A stretch of DNA of 21,073 nt from an uncultured Clostridia bacterium (lineage in GTDB: Bacteria; Bacillota; Clostridia; Christensenellales; Borkfalkiaceae), in contig CAKQSI010000037.1 of NCBI GenBank assembly GCA_934272745.1, forward strand, positions 1 through 21,073, in the 5' to 3' direction. The position numbers and the translations under genes were made by a program. A model generated the notes under the pieces. That model searched no databases, was not told where the DNA came from, and saw only the letters and a list, made by a program, of their open reading frames with translations. This document shows, in pieces, positions 15,477-21,073 of this stretch. How positions within the stretch are numbered: the stretch's first letter is position 1; each line of letters opens with the position of its first letter.

Positions 15477-16628
15477 CTAAAACAATGCGGGGCGGGACTT
15501 TCGCACCAAATCCACGGTCAATCCGGCGTGTGCGGCGGCGGTAACCGCTGCGGGCGTAACGCGTTCCCCCGCGCGGAGAATTATTACCCCGCCACGCGCG
15601 TAGAGGTCGGCTTTCATCACCCGTCCCAGCAAACTGCGTCCGTCTGCCACCCGTTCGGGAAGGGTAAACCCCGCTCCCGGCAAGGTGTAAAGCAAGGGCG
15701 CCGTCGGGCGGGAAGTTCCGGGTTTTGCCGTAACGTCCGTAGCAGTCTGCGTTTGCGGGTCGCCGTCCTCGGGAGTCTGCGCTTGCGGGTCGCCGTCTGC
15801 AAAATTTTGGACTTGCAAAGTGCCTGCCCCGGGCGGCGCTTTCGGCAGGTCGTCGATTGCCGGCAAGGTTTCTGTCGCACAATCTGCCGCGGGCAGGGGT
15901 TCTGTTGCGGCGCCGGTTGCGGGCAAGAGTTTTGCCGCAGGAACTGCCGCTGTCGGTGCGACATTGTTTTCCGTTACGGGCAAGGTTTCTGCCATAGCGG
16001 CGGCGACCGGTGTGGCGTTGATTTCGGCAGCGGACGCTTCGTTCGGCGCAGTGCCGATCTCCGTTATTGTCGTTTCGGGAGGTTCAAAGTCCGGGGAAGA
16101 ATGCCGTTCCGTTTCGTCCGAAAGCGCTGCTTTTGCTTCCGCAGGCGCGGCTGAAAAATCTGCCGATTGTTTCGTTTTTTTACGGACGTATCGCCGTTTT
16201 TGATGCAAAGGCGCGTCTGTCTGCCCGAAAACGACGGCGGGATCCGCGCTTTTGATTACCGTCGAAGGGGGATAACTTTCCCCCGAAGTCAGGGTGAAAA
16301 ACAGGACGTTCCGCTTTTCGTCCAGCGCTGCGTCTTCAATACGGCTGAGCGGCTTTCCGTCGGAGCGGCAGGCAAGCCTTCCCAAGGGGAAACTCCCCGT
16401 AGGTTCGGTCAAAACCGCGCCGGTCTTCAGAATGACGGCGTCGTACCCCTGCGAGGCAATGTAGCGCGCGGCAAGAAAACGGCGCTGCCCCTTGCGGTCG
16501 TACACGATCAGCCCGGTCATTTTATTCAGACGGGAAGAAAACGCGATTTCCTTGCAAACGCCCGCAAGGTCGCCGTTTTTATTGATGACGGGGCGGGACA
16601 GAAAACTTGCGGCATAAAAAACAGACAT
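15477..16628 (-). CDS. PRC-barrel domain protein with low-complexity linker
   Basis: 383 residues. The N-terminal part has two PRC-barrel-like repeats: about 5-75 (FLSRPVINKNGDLAGVCKEI onward) and about 80-135 (GRLACRSDGKPLSRIEDAAL onward). PRC barrels are small beta-barrels used for binding in photosynthetic, RimM-type and sporulation-associated proteins. A basic patch RRYVRKKTKQ (about 145-154) leads into a 170-residue Ala/Pro/Thr/Glu linker with an exact-length 10-residue repeat (DGDPQAQTPE then DGDPQTQTAT). A conserved-looking C-terminal segment (about 335-380: LLGRVMKADLYARGG, then VIILRAGERVTPAAV) closes the protein. AAGGAG stands 5 nt before the ATG. Function unknown. It faces the 479-residue membrane protein gene across a shared terminator. 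Confidence 0.8.
   Translation of the reverse strand: MSVFYAASFLSRPVINKNGDLAGVCKEIAFSSRLNKMTGLIVYDRKGQRRFLAARYIASQGYDAVILKTGAVLTEPTGSFPLGRLACRSDGKPLSRIEDAALDEKRNVLFFTLTSGESYPPSTVIKSADPAVVFGQTDAPLHQKRRYVRKKTKQSADFSAAPAEAKAALSDETERHSSPDFEPPETTITEIGTAPNEASAAEINATPVAAAMAETLPVTENNVAPTAAVPAAKLLPATGAATEPLPAADCATETLPAIDDLPKAPPGAGTLQVQNFADGDPQAQTPEDGDPQTQTATDVTAKPGTSRPTAPLLYTLPGAGFTLPERVADGRSLLGRVMKADLYARGGVIILRAGERVTPAAVTAAAHAGLTVDLVRKSRPALF
15744..15803 (-). repeat. 30-bp tandem duplication inside the PRC-barrel gene linker
   Basis: Two adjacent 30-bp copies (15744-15773 and 15774-15803) share AGTCTGCG(T/C)TTGCGGG and the following TCGCCGTC. The period equals 10 codons, so the reading frame is kept and the linker lengthens in 10-residue steps. 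Further degenerate copies of GGCAAGGTTTCTG lie at 15863, 15980 and nearby. Confidence 0.75.
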
Positions 16629-16640
16629 AATTTCTCCTTT

Positions 16641-16659
16641 CGCCCGCTTTTATCGGGCG
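16641..16659 (-). promoter_or_regulatory. hairpin next to the ribosome site of the PRC-barrel gene
   Basis: CGCCCG (16641-16646) and CGGGCG (16654-16659) form a 6-bp GC stem on the leader RNA, ending 2 nt before the AAAGGAG ribosome site on the minus strand. It could modulate access to the start. I found no convincing promoter upstream on this strand. Confidence 0.3.
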
Positions 16660-16805
16660 TTTCGCAGGCGCTTTGTCTTTGACGGTTTGTCCTATTTTAT
16701 GCGGGTGGTTTTCAAAAAAGACCGGTATTTTTCCGCTTTGCGGAAACCAAAACACAAAAGAAATTTTCTTTCGATAAGAAATTTTATAAAGTTTGGGAAA
16801 AACGT

Positions 16806-16834
16806 TTGGAAAATGCGGCAAGGCGTGCTATAAT
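16806..16834 (+). promoter_or_regulatory. promoter of tRNA-Arg
   Basis: TTGGAA (16806-16811), a 17-bp spacer and a perfect TATAAT (16829-16834) preceded by TGC, an extended -10. Predicted start is near 16841, leaving a leader of about 47 nt before the mature tRNA. Confidence 0.75.
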
Positions 16835-16887
16835 ATTACGGCAACAAAAGTTTGCGCGCCTGTCACGGCAGCGGCTTTATCCCTTTC

Positions 16888-16962
16888 GCACCCGTAGCAT
16901 AATGGATAGTGCCCAGCCCTCCGGAGGCTGTGGTAGCGGTTCGATCCCGCTCGGGTGTACCA
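16888..16962 (+). tRNA. tRNA-Arg, anticodon CCG
   Basis: Complete 75-nt cloverleaf. Acceptor GCACCCG/CGGGTGT (7 bp, first pair G-T), D stem GCAT/GTGC with an 8-nt loop containing GG, anticodon stem CAGCC/GGCTG with loop CTCCGGA so that CCG is the anticodon (reads CGG), 4-nt variable loop, and T stem AGCGG/CCGCT with loop TTCGATC. Discriminator A and an encoded CCA end. It has its own promoter and terminator, so it is a single-gene unit. Confidence 0.97.
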
Positions 16963-16967
16963 GAACG

Positions 16968-17002
16968 TCGGCGGTTTAACGTTGGTTAGACCGCCGATTT
17001 TT
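16968..17002 (+). terminator. intrinsic terminator of tRNA-Arg
   Basis: The 30 nt at 16968-16997 fold into a 13-bp stem (TCGGCGGT with ACCGCCGA, then TAAC with GTTA, one T-G pair) around a GTTG tetraloop, followed by TTTTT (16998-17002). It begins 5 nt after the tRNA. Confidence 0.9.
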
Positions 17003-17054
17003 CTCCCTTGCCGCGGATCTCTCGGCGGGAAATATCGATTTTACGGGAAATGAG

Positions 17055-17507
17055 ATGATTATCAAAGAATTCAGAAAAAGCGATCGGGAAACCTTTCTTC
17101 GCCTTTGCAGGGAGTTCTATACGTCGGGTTCCACGCTGAAACCTTTTTCTTCGGATACGGCGGAAAAGACCTTTCGCCGCGTGACCGAGAAACACGAAAA
17201 TTTGTGGGGCTATCTTTTGACGGACAGCGAAACGGGGCTTGCCGTGGGGTACGCGCTGGTGACTTCCTACTGGTGCAACGAGGAAGGCGGCAACGTGCTG
17301 GTGCTGGACGAACTTTATATTTGTCCGGAAAGCCGTCACCACGGTTTCGGCGGCAGATTCTTGCAGTTTTTAGAAGAAAAATTCCGCGGCAAGGCGGTGG
17401 CGATCACGCTGGAAGTGTTGACCACAAACCAAAGCGCGCAGTCGCTGTACCAAAAGGAAGGACTTTTGCCCGACGGGTTTGTGACATATACCAAAACGCT
17501 GGAGTGA
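17055..17507 (+). CDS. GNAT family N-acetyltransferase
   Basis: Transfers an acyl group from acetyl-CoA to an amine; substrate unknown. The 150 residues are the usual single-domain GNAT length. Motif A carries the pyrophosphate-binding signature R94-HH-G97-F-G99 after strand VLVLDELYICPES, and the later VLTTNQSAQSLYQKEGL (121-137) is the typical motif B helix. No other domain is present. The start at 17055 follows the family N-terminus (MIIKEFRKSD); only a weak GGGA (17045-17048) lies upstream, and an overlapping ATG at 17050 stops after two codons. It starts just past the tRNA-Arg terminator, so it either has its own weak promoter or relies on readthrough. A hairpin-rich 3' region follows. 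Confidence 0.9.
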   Translation: MIIKEFRKSDRETFLRLCREFYTSGSTLKPFSSDTAEKTFRRVTEKHENLWGYLLTDSETGLAVGYALVTSYWCNEEGGNVLVLDELYICPESRHHGFGGRFLQFLEEKFRGKAVAITLEVLTTNQSAQSLYQKEGLLPDGFVTYTKTLE

Positions 17508-17527
17508 AAGTCCTTATGGAACGCGCT

Positions 17528-17568
17528 CCGTCGGCGCCGTTTGTCATCTGTACAAACGGCGCCGACGG
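17528..17568. other. perfect 17-bp inverted repeat in the GNAT 3' region
   Basis: CCGTCGGCGCCGTTTGT (17528-17544) and its exact reverse complement (17552-17568) flank a 7-nt loop. It begins 21 nt after the GNAT stop. Neither side has a T-tract, so it is not a standard terminator. A 3'-end stabilising hairpin is the simplest reading. Confidence 0.7.
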
Positions 17569-17638
17569 AAAAGCCGGATATGGAATGCGCTGCCGGCGAC
17601 AGGCGGTTGCTTGCGCCGGAGCCGGGCTGAAAAAGCGG

Positions 17639-17667
17639 CAAAACCGGACGGCGGAAAACCGGTTTTG
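17639..17667. other. second hairpin in the GNAT 3' region
   Basis: CAAAACCGG (17639-17647) pairs with CCGGTTTTG (17659-17667) over 9 bp with an 11-nt loop. It lies midway between the 17-bp inverted repeat and the terminator at 17704. The remaining spacer to 17852 shows no gene. Confidence 0.5.
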
Positions 17668-17703
17668 TTAACGCAACAGATAGCCGTAATTTGTTAAAAA
17701 AGG

Positions 17704-17754
17704 ACGTAAAAACGCAGACCGCAAGCATTGCGGTCTGCGTTTTACGTTGTTTTT
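17704..17754. terminator. bidirectional terminator between GNAT and GH127 genes
   Basis: The arms 17704-17724 and 17728-17747 pair over 20 bp with one bulged A and a GCA loop. On plus TGTTTTT (17748-17754) follows. On minus the stem is followed by CCTTTTTTAAC reading down from 17703. It therefore serves the GNAT gene on plus and the GH127 gene on minus. Confidence 0.85.
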
Positions 17755-17852
17755 ATGGCTTTTTACGGGCGTAAGGGTTGTCGTTGCTTTCGGTGTTGCG
17801 CCCAATCGCCGCGTGGAATGGCGCTATCTGGCAGATAGTGACGACGAAAAAA

Positions 17853-19841
17853 TTATGATCGTCCTTCGTCCGGGAAAAAGACCGCCATGTCGCTTTCCTC
17901 CCGGTTTGCCCAGGCAAAGTAGGGGACGAACAGCGCCGTTTTTTGCTCCTTTTCTCCAGCGGTAAAGGCGTACAGCGGGCGATTTTCTTCCCTTACCCAA
18001 ACGGGAATGCGGAAGTAGAAAACGGGGAAACCGAACGGAAAATGTTCGGTTTTTTGTGGTACGTCTGCCGAAAAGCCGGTATTTTGCGCGGGTTCTTTTG
18101 CGGCGCTTTCGGTTGCTGCCGCCGGTATTATTTGCATATCGCCATGCGCGGCGGATTTCTTTATGTCGGCTGCTGCCGCCGGCGTGCCGGTTACTGTGGT
18201 AGGAATAGCAAACTTTTCAGCCGGTACCATTTCCGCCCCGGCGAGATCGCCGATCAAAGTCGAAAAGACGGGGAAGTCGTTCCCCGCGCCTTCCATGGCA
18301 AGGAGCAGCGGTCCGTAGAAAAGGGCGACTTTGCCACGGTCTTCCCACACGGCGGGGTGGGCGTAAACTTTGCGGACGCGCGGGGCAAAATCCAGCGTAA
18401 TAGTCTGTTTCCCCTCGATTTTTTTGACCAGGTAACCTTGCTCCGTTGCTTCCTCATAGGCGTCGCACCAAGAGGGAACGCGCAGTTTCAGCGTGAACGG
18501 GCGGGCGGGTTCCATGGCAATTTCGACCTTTCCGCTATAAGGCAGGTCGGTGGAAAGGCGCACGGTGCCGAACGAACAATTCAGAACGGAAGAGGCGTAT
18601 TGCGACACGACGAGCGTATTTTCCTTTGAGTCTTCGTAATAAAGGTATTGCGGAAATTCCTCAAAAAACCGGCAGAGATTGGGCGGGCAGCAGGAGCAGT
18701 CGAAAATCTTCACCCGGCGGGAAAGGGGAAAGGCGTCGCTGTACGCGCCCGGTAATTTTTGGGTGTATTTTTGGCGGGAGAGTTGCATTTCCAGCGGGTT
18801 CACGTAGAAAAATTCTTCCCCGGAAAGGGAAAGTCCGGCGAGTACGCCGTTGTATACCGCGCGTTCGATGACGTCTCCGCAAGAAGCGTCGCCCGTCAGC
18901 CGCAGCATGCGGTCGGCAAACAGAACGAGCGCGATCGCCGCGCAGGTTTCGTTGTAGGACGAATAGTTGGCAAGATCGTAGTCGCAGGAAAATTGTTCGC
19001 CGTGGTGCAGGTTTCCCATGCTGCCGGAAACCGACATTTTGCGGTTTACAATGTTTTCAAACAACGCTTTCGCCGCGGAAGCCATTTCTTCGTCGCCGGT
19101 GATCCGGGCGTATTCCGCCATGGCAGTATAGAGATAACCCGCGCGGACGGCGTGCCCGATCGCTGCGGTCTGCATTCTTACGGGACGGTGGGACTGATCG
19201 TAGGCAAAGTCGTTTGCGTTGCCCTGCTCCTTGCCGCGTTCGTTTAAGAAAAACGCCGCAAGATCGAGATATTTTTTGCCACCTGTCAGGCGATAGAGGT
19301 GCAGAAGCGCAAGTTCGATCTCCTCATGCCCGGGTGTGGCGAACCCGGTATCGCGGCGCGTCACGAAACGTTCCGTAATGTAATCGACGTAGCGGGAGGA
19401 AAATTGCAGCAGTCGGTCGTCGTTTAAGTACTCTTTCGCAGCGACGGCGGCTTCAAAAAGGTGCCCGGCGCAGTACAGTTCGTGATCGCTCCGCCGCGTG
19501 AAGACGGCTTCCGGCTCGTAAACCTGAAAATAACTGTTGAAGTATCCGCAGGGCAGGGCGTTATGCACGATGTCGTTTACCGCCCGATCGAATTCCTGCC
19601 ACAAGGTGGGGTCGGGGGATTTATACAGGCGGATGGCGGCGGCTTCCAGCCACTTGGCGACGTCCGAATCCCAAAAGATGTGCGCACGTTTTTCGGATTT
19701 TTTGCATTTTAAGGCGCCGAACCGTCCCGTTTCCTGAAAACGGTGATATACTGCCGGAATGGTGGCTCTGGCGTTGCGGTCTTCCGCTTCTTTGAAAAAT
19801 CCGCCGGTGAGACGGACTTGCTTCAGGTTGAAAGGTTCCAT
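17853..19841 (-). CDS. glycoside hydrolase family 127, probable beta-L-arabinofuranosidase
   Basis: GH127 enzymes such as Bifidobacterium HypBA1 release L-arabinofuranose from beta-linked arabino-oligosaccharides through a cysteine nucleophile and bound zinc. All key residues are present: Glu282 (in HHGEQF), Glu298 and Cys300 (in YNETC), and Cys384-Cys385 (in CSCCPPN). The 16-residue gap from Glu282 to Glu298 equals that between Glu322 and Glu338 of HypBA1. No signal peptide, so it is cytosolic and acts on imported oligosaccharides. 662 residues, typical length. The C-terminal beta domain is interrupted by an Ala/Thr/Pro/Lys-rich stretch (about 543-600) that looks like an inserted linker. AAGGAG lies 6 nt before the ATG. 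It has its own promoter and diverges from the AraC-type gene, its likely regulator. Related family GH146 is a less likely alternative. Confidence 0.92.
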   Translation of the reverse strand: MEPFNLKQVRLTGGFFKEAEDRNARATIPAVYHRFQETGRFGALKCKKSEKRAHIFWDSDVAKWLEAAAIRLYKSPDPTLWQEFDRAVNDIVHNALPCGYFNSYFQVYEPEAVFTRRSDHELYCAGHLFEAAVAAKEYLNDDRLLQFSSRYVDYITERFVTRRDTGFATPGHEEIELALLHLYRLTGGKKYLDLAAFFLNERGKEQGNANDFAYDQSHRPVRMQTAAIGHAVRAGYLYTAMAEYARITGDEEMASAAKALFENIVNRKMSVSGSMGNLHHGEQFSCDYDLANYSSYNETCAAIALVLFADRMLRLTGDASCGDVIERAVYNGVLAGLSLSGEEFFYVNPLEMQLSRQKYTQKLPGAYSDAFPLSRRVKIFDCSCCPPNLCRFFEEFPQYLYYEDSKENTLVVSQYASSVLNCSFGTVRLSTDLPYSGKVEIAMEPARPFTLKLRVPSWCDAYEEATEQGYLVKKIEGKQTITLDFAPRVRKVYAHPAVWEDRGKVALFYGPLLLAMEGAGNDFPVFSTLIGDLAGAEMVPAEKFAIPTTVTGTPAAAADIKKSAAHGDMQIIPAAATESAAKEPAQNTGFSADVPQKTEHFPFGFPVFYFRIPVWVREENRPLYAFTAGEKEQKTALFVPYFAWANREESDMAVFFPDEGRS

Positions 19842-19948
19842 AGTTTTCTCCTTGCTGATTTAACACGGAAAGTATTGCCGGGTTTTGCGGACGGTTTCGT
19901 ATCCGCGGCGCGAAAAACGACGAACGTTCTCGCTTTTTCGGTACTTTT

Positions 19949-19977
19949 AGTATAGCAAAGCGGGGAAAGCGGCGCAA
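19949..19977 (-). promoter_or_regulatory. promoter of the GH127 gene
   Basis: On the minus strand TTGCGC (19977-19972), a 17-bp spacer and TATACT (19954-19949), with TGC just before the -10. The -35 is weak and the -10 extended, a layout often seen at activator-dependent promoters. Predicted start near 19942 gives a leader of about 100 nt. Confidence 0.6.
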
Positions 19978-19998
19978 TGTGCGTTCGGGCAAAAAACA

Positions 19999-20036
19999 TG
20001 GAAAAAAGTTACCTTTCTGTAAAAACAGTGGAAAAA
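19999..20036. promoter_or_regulatory. candidate AraC-type operator: direct repeats of TGGAAAAA
   Basis: TGGAAAAA occurs at 19999-20006 and 20029-20036, in the same orientation and 30 bp apart (about three helical turns), each preceded by AAACA. They lie in the 222-bp divergent region, behind the GH127 promoter and before the AraC-type gene. TAGGAT (20052-20057) could be its -10 with the second repeat at the -35, though AGGA there may instead be the ribosome site. AraC proteins bind direct repeats, so this is a plausible operator; function is inferred. Confidence 0.4.
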
Positions 20037-20063
20037 TTTGCGGGGTTGTGATAGGATGGTTTT

Positions 20064-20900
20064 ATGAAAACGATAGCGATCAATTTAGAAACGCCTCCGG
20101 CGTTTCATATGGCGGGGCGCTCGGTCAACCGTGCTCCTATGAAGCACTTAAAACGGACGATGGGCGATACGGAAATTTTCCTCGTTACGGACGGCACGCT
20201 GTACCTTGCCAAAAACGGAGAGGAGATTGCGCTCAAAAAGGGTGAAGTTTTTTTGTTTGAACAGGGCAGCCGGCAGGAAGGCACGCGGTTTTCCGAAAAC
20301 ACGTTTTTCTGGCTGCATTTTGTGACGGAGGATCTCCGCGTGTTTGAAAACGAACAGGCTGCGGCTTTGTTTTGTAAGGGAAACCCCGCCTTTGTATGCT
20401 TTCCGGAGCGGTTTATGTTGCCGGACGAAAAGCGGACGGCGGTGCTGCTTTCCGAACTGTGCGACACCGTTTTGCGGGAACACGGGGAAAAGGTTCGCGA
20501 GGCGCTGACCGTTGCCTTTCTTTGCGAACTGGAGCGGCAGGCGCTTTCGGCGTCCGGGGCGGAAACCAGCCGCAGATTTGCGGAGATTGAAGGGTACGTA
20601 ATCCGGTCGCTGCAGAGCCCCGATCTTCTCTATGGGCTTGCGGAACGGTTTTCTTATAATCCCAAGTATCTGTCGCGCCTGTTCCGCAAATACACCGGCA
20701 TGACCGCAAAAAGGTACGTTTCGGCAAAGCGGCTGGCGCTGGCGCAGAAATACCTGGTCGAAACCGACGACACCGTCAAATCCATCGCGCGGGAAACGGG
20801 CTTTACGGACGAATACGCGTTTATGAAGTTTTTCAAAAAGGAAACGGGCATGACGGCAAAGGAATACCGCACGGCATTTTCCGCAAGCGTGTTTACTTAA
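20064..20900 (+). CDS. AraC family transcriptional regulator with cupin sensor domain
   Basis: 278 residues. The N-terminal half (about 1-110) is a cupin-like ligand pocket (GTLYLAKNGEEIALKKGEVFLFEQG, split here as GTLYLAKNGEE at 44-54 and KKGEVFLFEQG at 58-68). The C-terminal AraC DNA-binding domain has two helix-turn-helix units: about 187-208 (LLYGLAERFSYNPKYLSRLF) and about 236-258 (VKSIARETGF then DEYAFMKFFKK), ending with the family motif GMTAKEYR. AGGA (20053-20056) is 7 nt before the ATG. It diverges from the GH127 gene, so it most likely senses an arabinose-type sugar and activates that gene; direct repeats in the shared intergenic region are candidate sites. Ligand is inferred from context only. 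Confidence 0.93.
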   Translation: MKTIAINLETPPAFHMAGRSVNRAPMKHLKRTMGDTEIFLVTDGTLYLAKNGEEIALKKGEVFLFEQGSRQEGTRFSENTFFWLHFVTEDLRVFENEQAAALFCKGNPAFVCFPERFMLPDEKRTAVLLSELCDTVLREHGEKVREALTVAFLCELERQALSASGAETSRRFAEIEGYVIRSLQSPDLLYGLAERFSYNPKYLSRLFRKYTGMTAKRYVSAKRLALAQKYLVETDDTVKSIARETGFTDEYAFMKFFKKETGMTAKEYRTAFSASVFT

Positions 20901-20914
20901 GAGGAAAGCTTCCG

Positions 20915-20990
20915 TCAAAAGATAAGGAAACTTGCATCAAGGGATAAGAAAACGGTTCAAGAAAGAACATTTCGTCAAGGGATAAGAAAA
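20915..20990. repeat. four iteron-like repeats of TCAAGGGATAAGAAAA
   Basis: Copies at 20915-20930 (TCAAAAGATAAGGAAA), 20937-20952 and 20975-20990 (both exactly TCAAGGGATAAGAAAA) and a degenerate one at 20957-20972. Spacing is 22, 20 and 18 bp, about two helical turns. They start 15 nt after the AraC-type gene. No gene is seen in the rest (20991-21073), which may be the upstream region of a gene beyond the window. Confidence 0.65.
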
Positions 20991-21073
20991 TTTTGTTAGG
21001 GATTCCATTCGTCATCACTAATTACCGAAAAGGCGTCTTTTTCGCCATTTTCCGCGACCGTTCGGGCGCAGTA

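Noticed and set aside
15447..16154. 235-codon plus-strand frame
   Set aside because: Cys/Arg/Gly-rich antisense shadow of the PRC-barrel gene linker.
20915..20990. CRISPR array
   Set aside because: Repeats are 16 bp with 2-6 bp gaps and no spacer-length unique sequence or cas genes.
20900..21020. About 40-codon minus-strand frame ending near the AraC-type gene stop
   Set aside because: It is made mostly of the iteron repeats read backward, has an upstream stop and no ribosome site.
21031..21050. Short GGCG/CGCC hairpin followed by ATTTT as a terminator for the AraC-type gene
   Set aside because: Only four base pairs; too weak to call in either direction.

Overview
The window looks like chromosome from a low-to-mid GC Firmicute, most likely a Clostridia-type gut anaerobe. 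The reasons are AAGGAG-type ribosome sites, sigma-A style promoters often with an extended TGn -10, intrinsic terminators with T-tracts, an AddAB (not RecBCD) recombination nuclease, a bacterial HD-type CCA enzyme and a GH127/AraC sugar locus. The taxonomic call is inference; no marker gene fixes it further.

Layout. Positions 1-1960 hold no convincing protein gene. Two strong head-to-head promoters there fire into sequence without a credible ORF. One runs leftward over about 465 nt (1024 to 560) and ends at a hairpin terminator. The other runs rightward over about 146 nt (1274 to 1419) and ends at a perfect terminator. I read both as non-coding RNA genes; neither matches a family I can name. 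A lipid kinase gene (1961-2923, minus) diverges from cca (3151-4503, plus); their promoters appear to share one TTGCAA box. After a repeat-bearing spacer come rmuC, addB, addA and a 479-residue membrane protein, all on plus and ending at a very strong two-way terminator at 15122-15171. Convergent to them is a PRC-barrel protein (minus, 15477-16628). Then follow tRNA-Arg(CCG) with its own promoter and terminator, a GNAT acetyltransferase with a hairpin-rich 3' region, a GH127 beta-L-arabinofuranosidase (minus) and a divergent AraC-type regulator (plus).

How they work together. addB and addA encode the two subunits of one end-processing helicase-nuclease, and rmuC is a nuclease-fold recombination protein, so 4794-13471 is a DNA-repair block. 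cca and tRNA-Arg belong to tRNA biogenesis. GH127 and the AraC regulator form a classic divergent pair in which the regulator probably controls the enzyme in response to an arabinose-containing glycan. The 479-residue protein and the PRC-barrel protein share a design (N-terminal anchor or barrel, long Ala/Pro/Thr linker, short C-terminal domain) but have no assigned role.

Most notable for follow-up: the two unassigned RNA genes at 560-1419, including a possible pseudoknot; the near-leaderless cca start; an in-frame basic extension beyond the rmuC stop; the paired repeats before rmuC; and the iteron-like repeats after the AraC gene.
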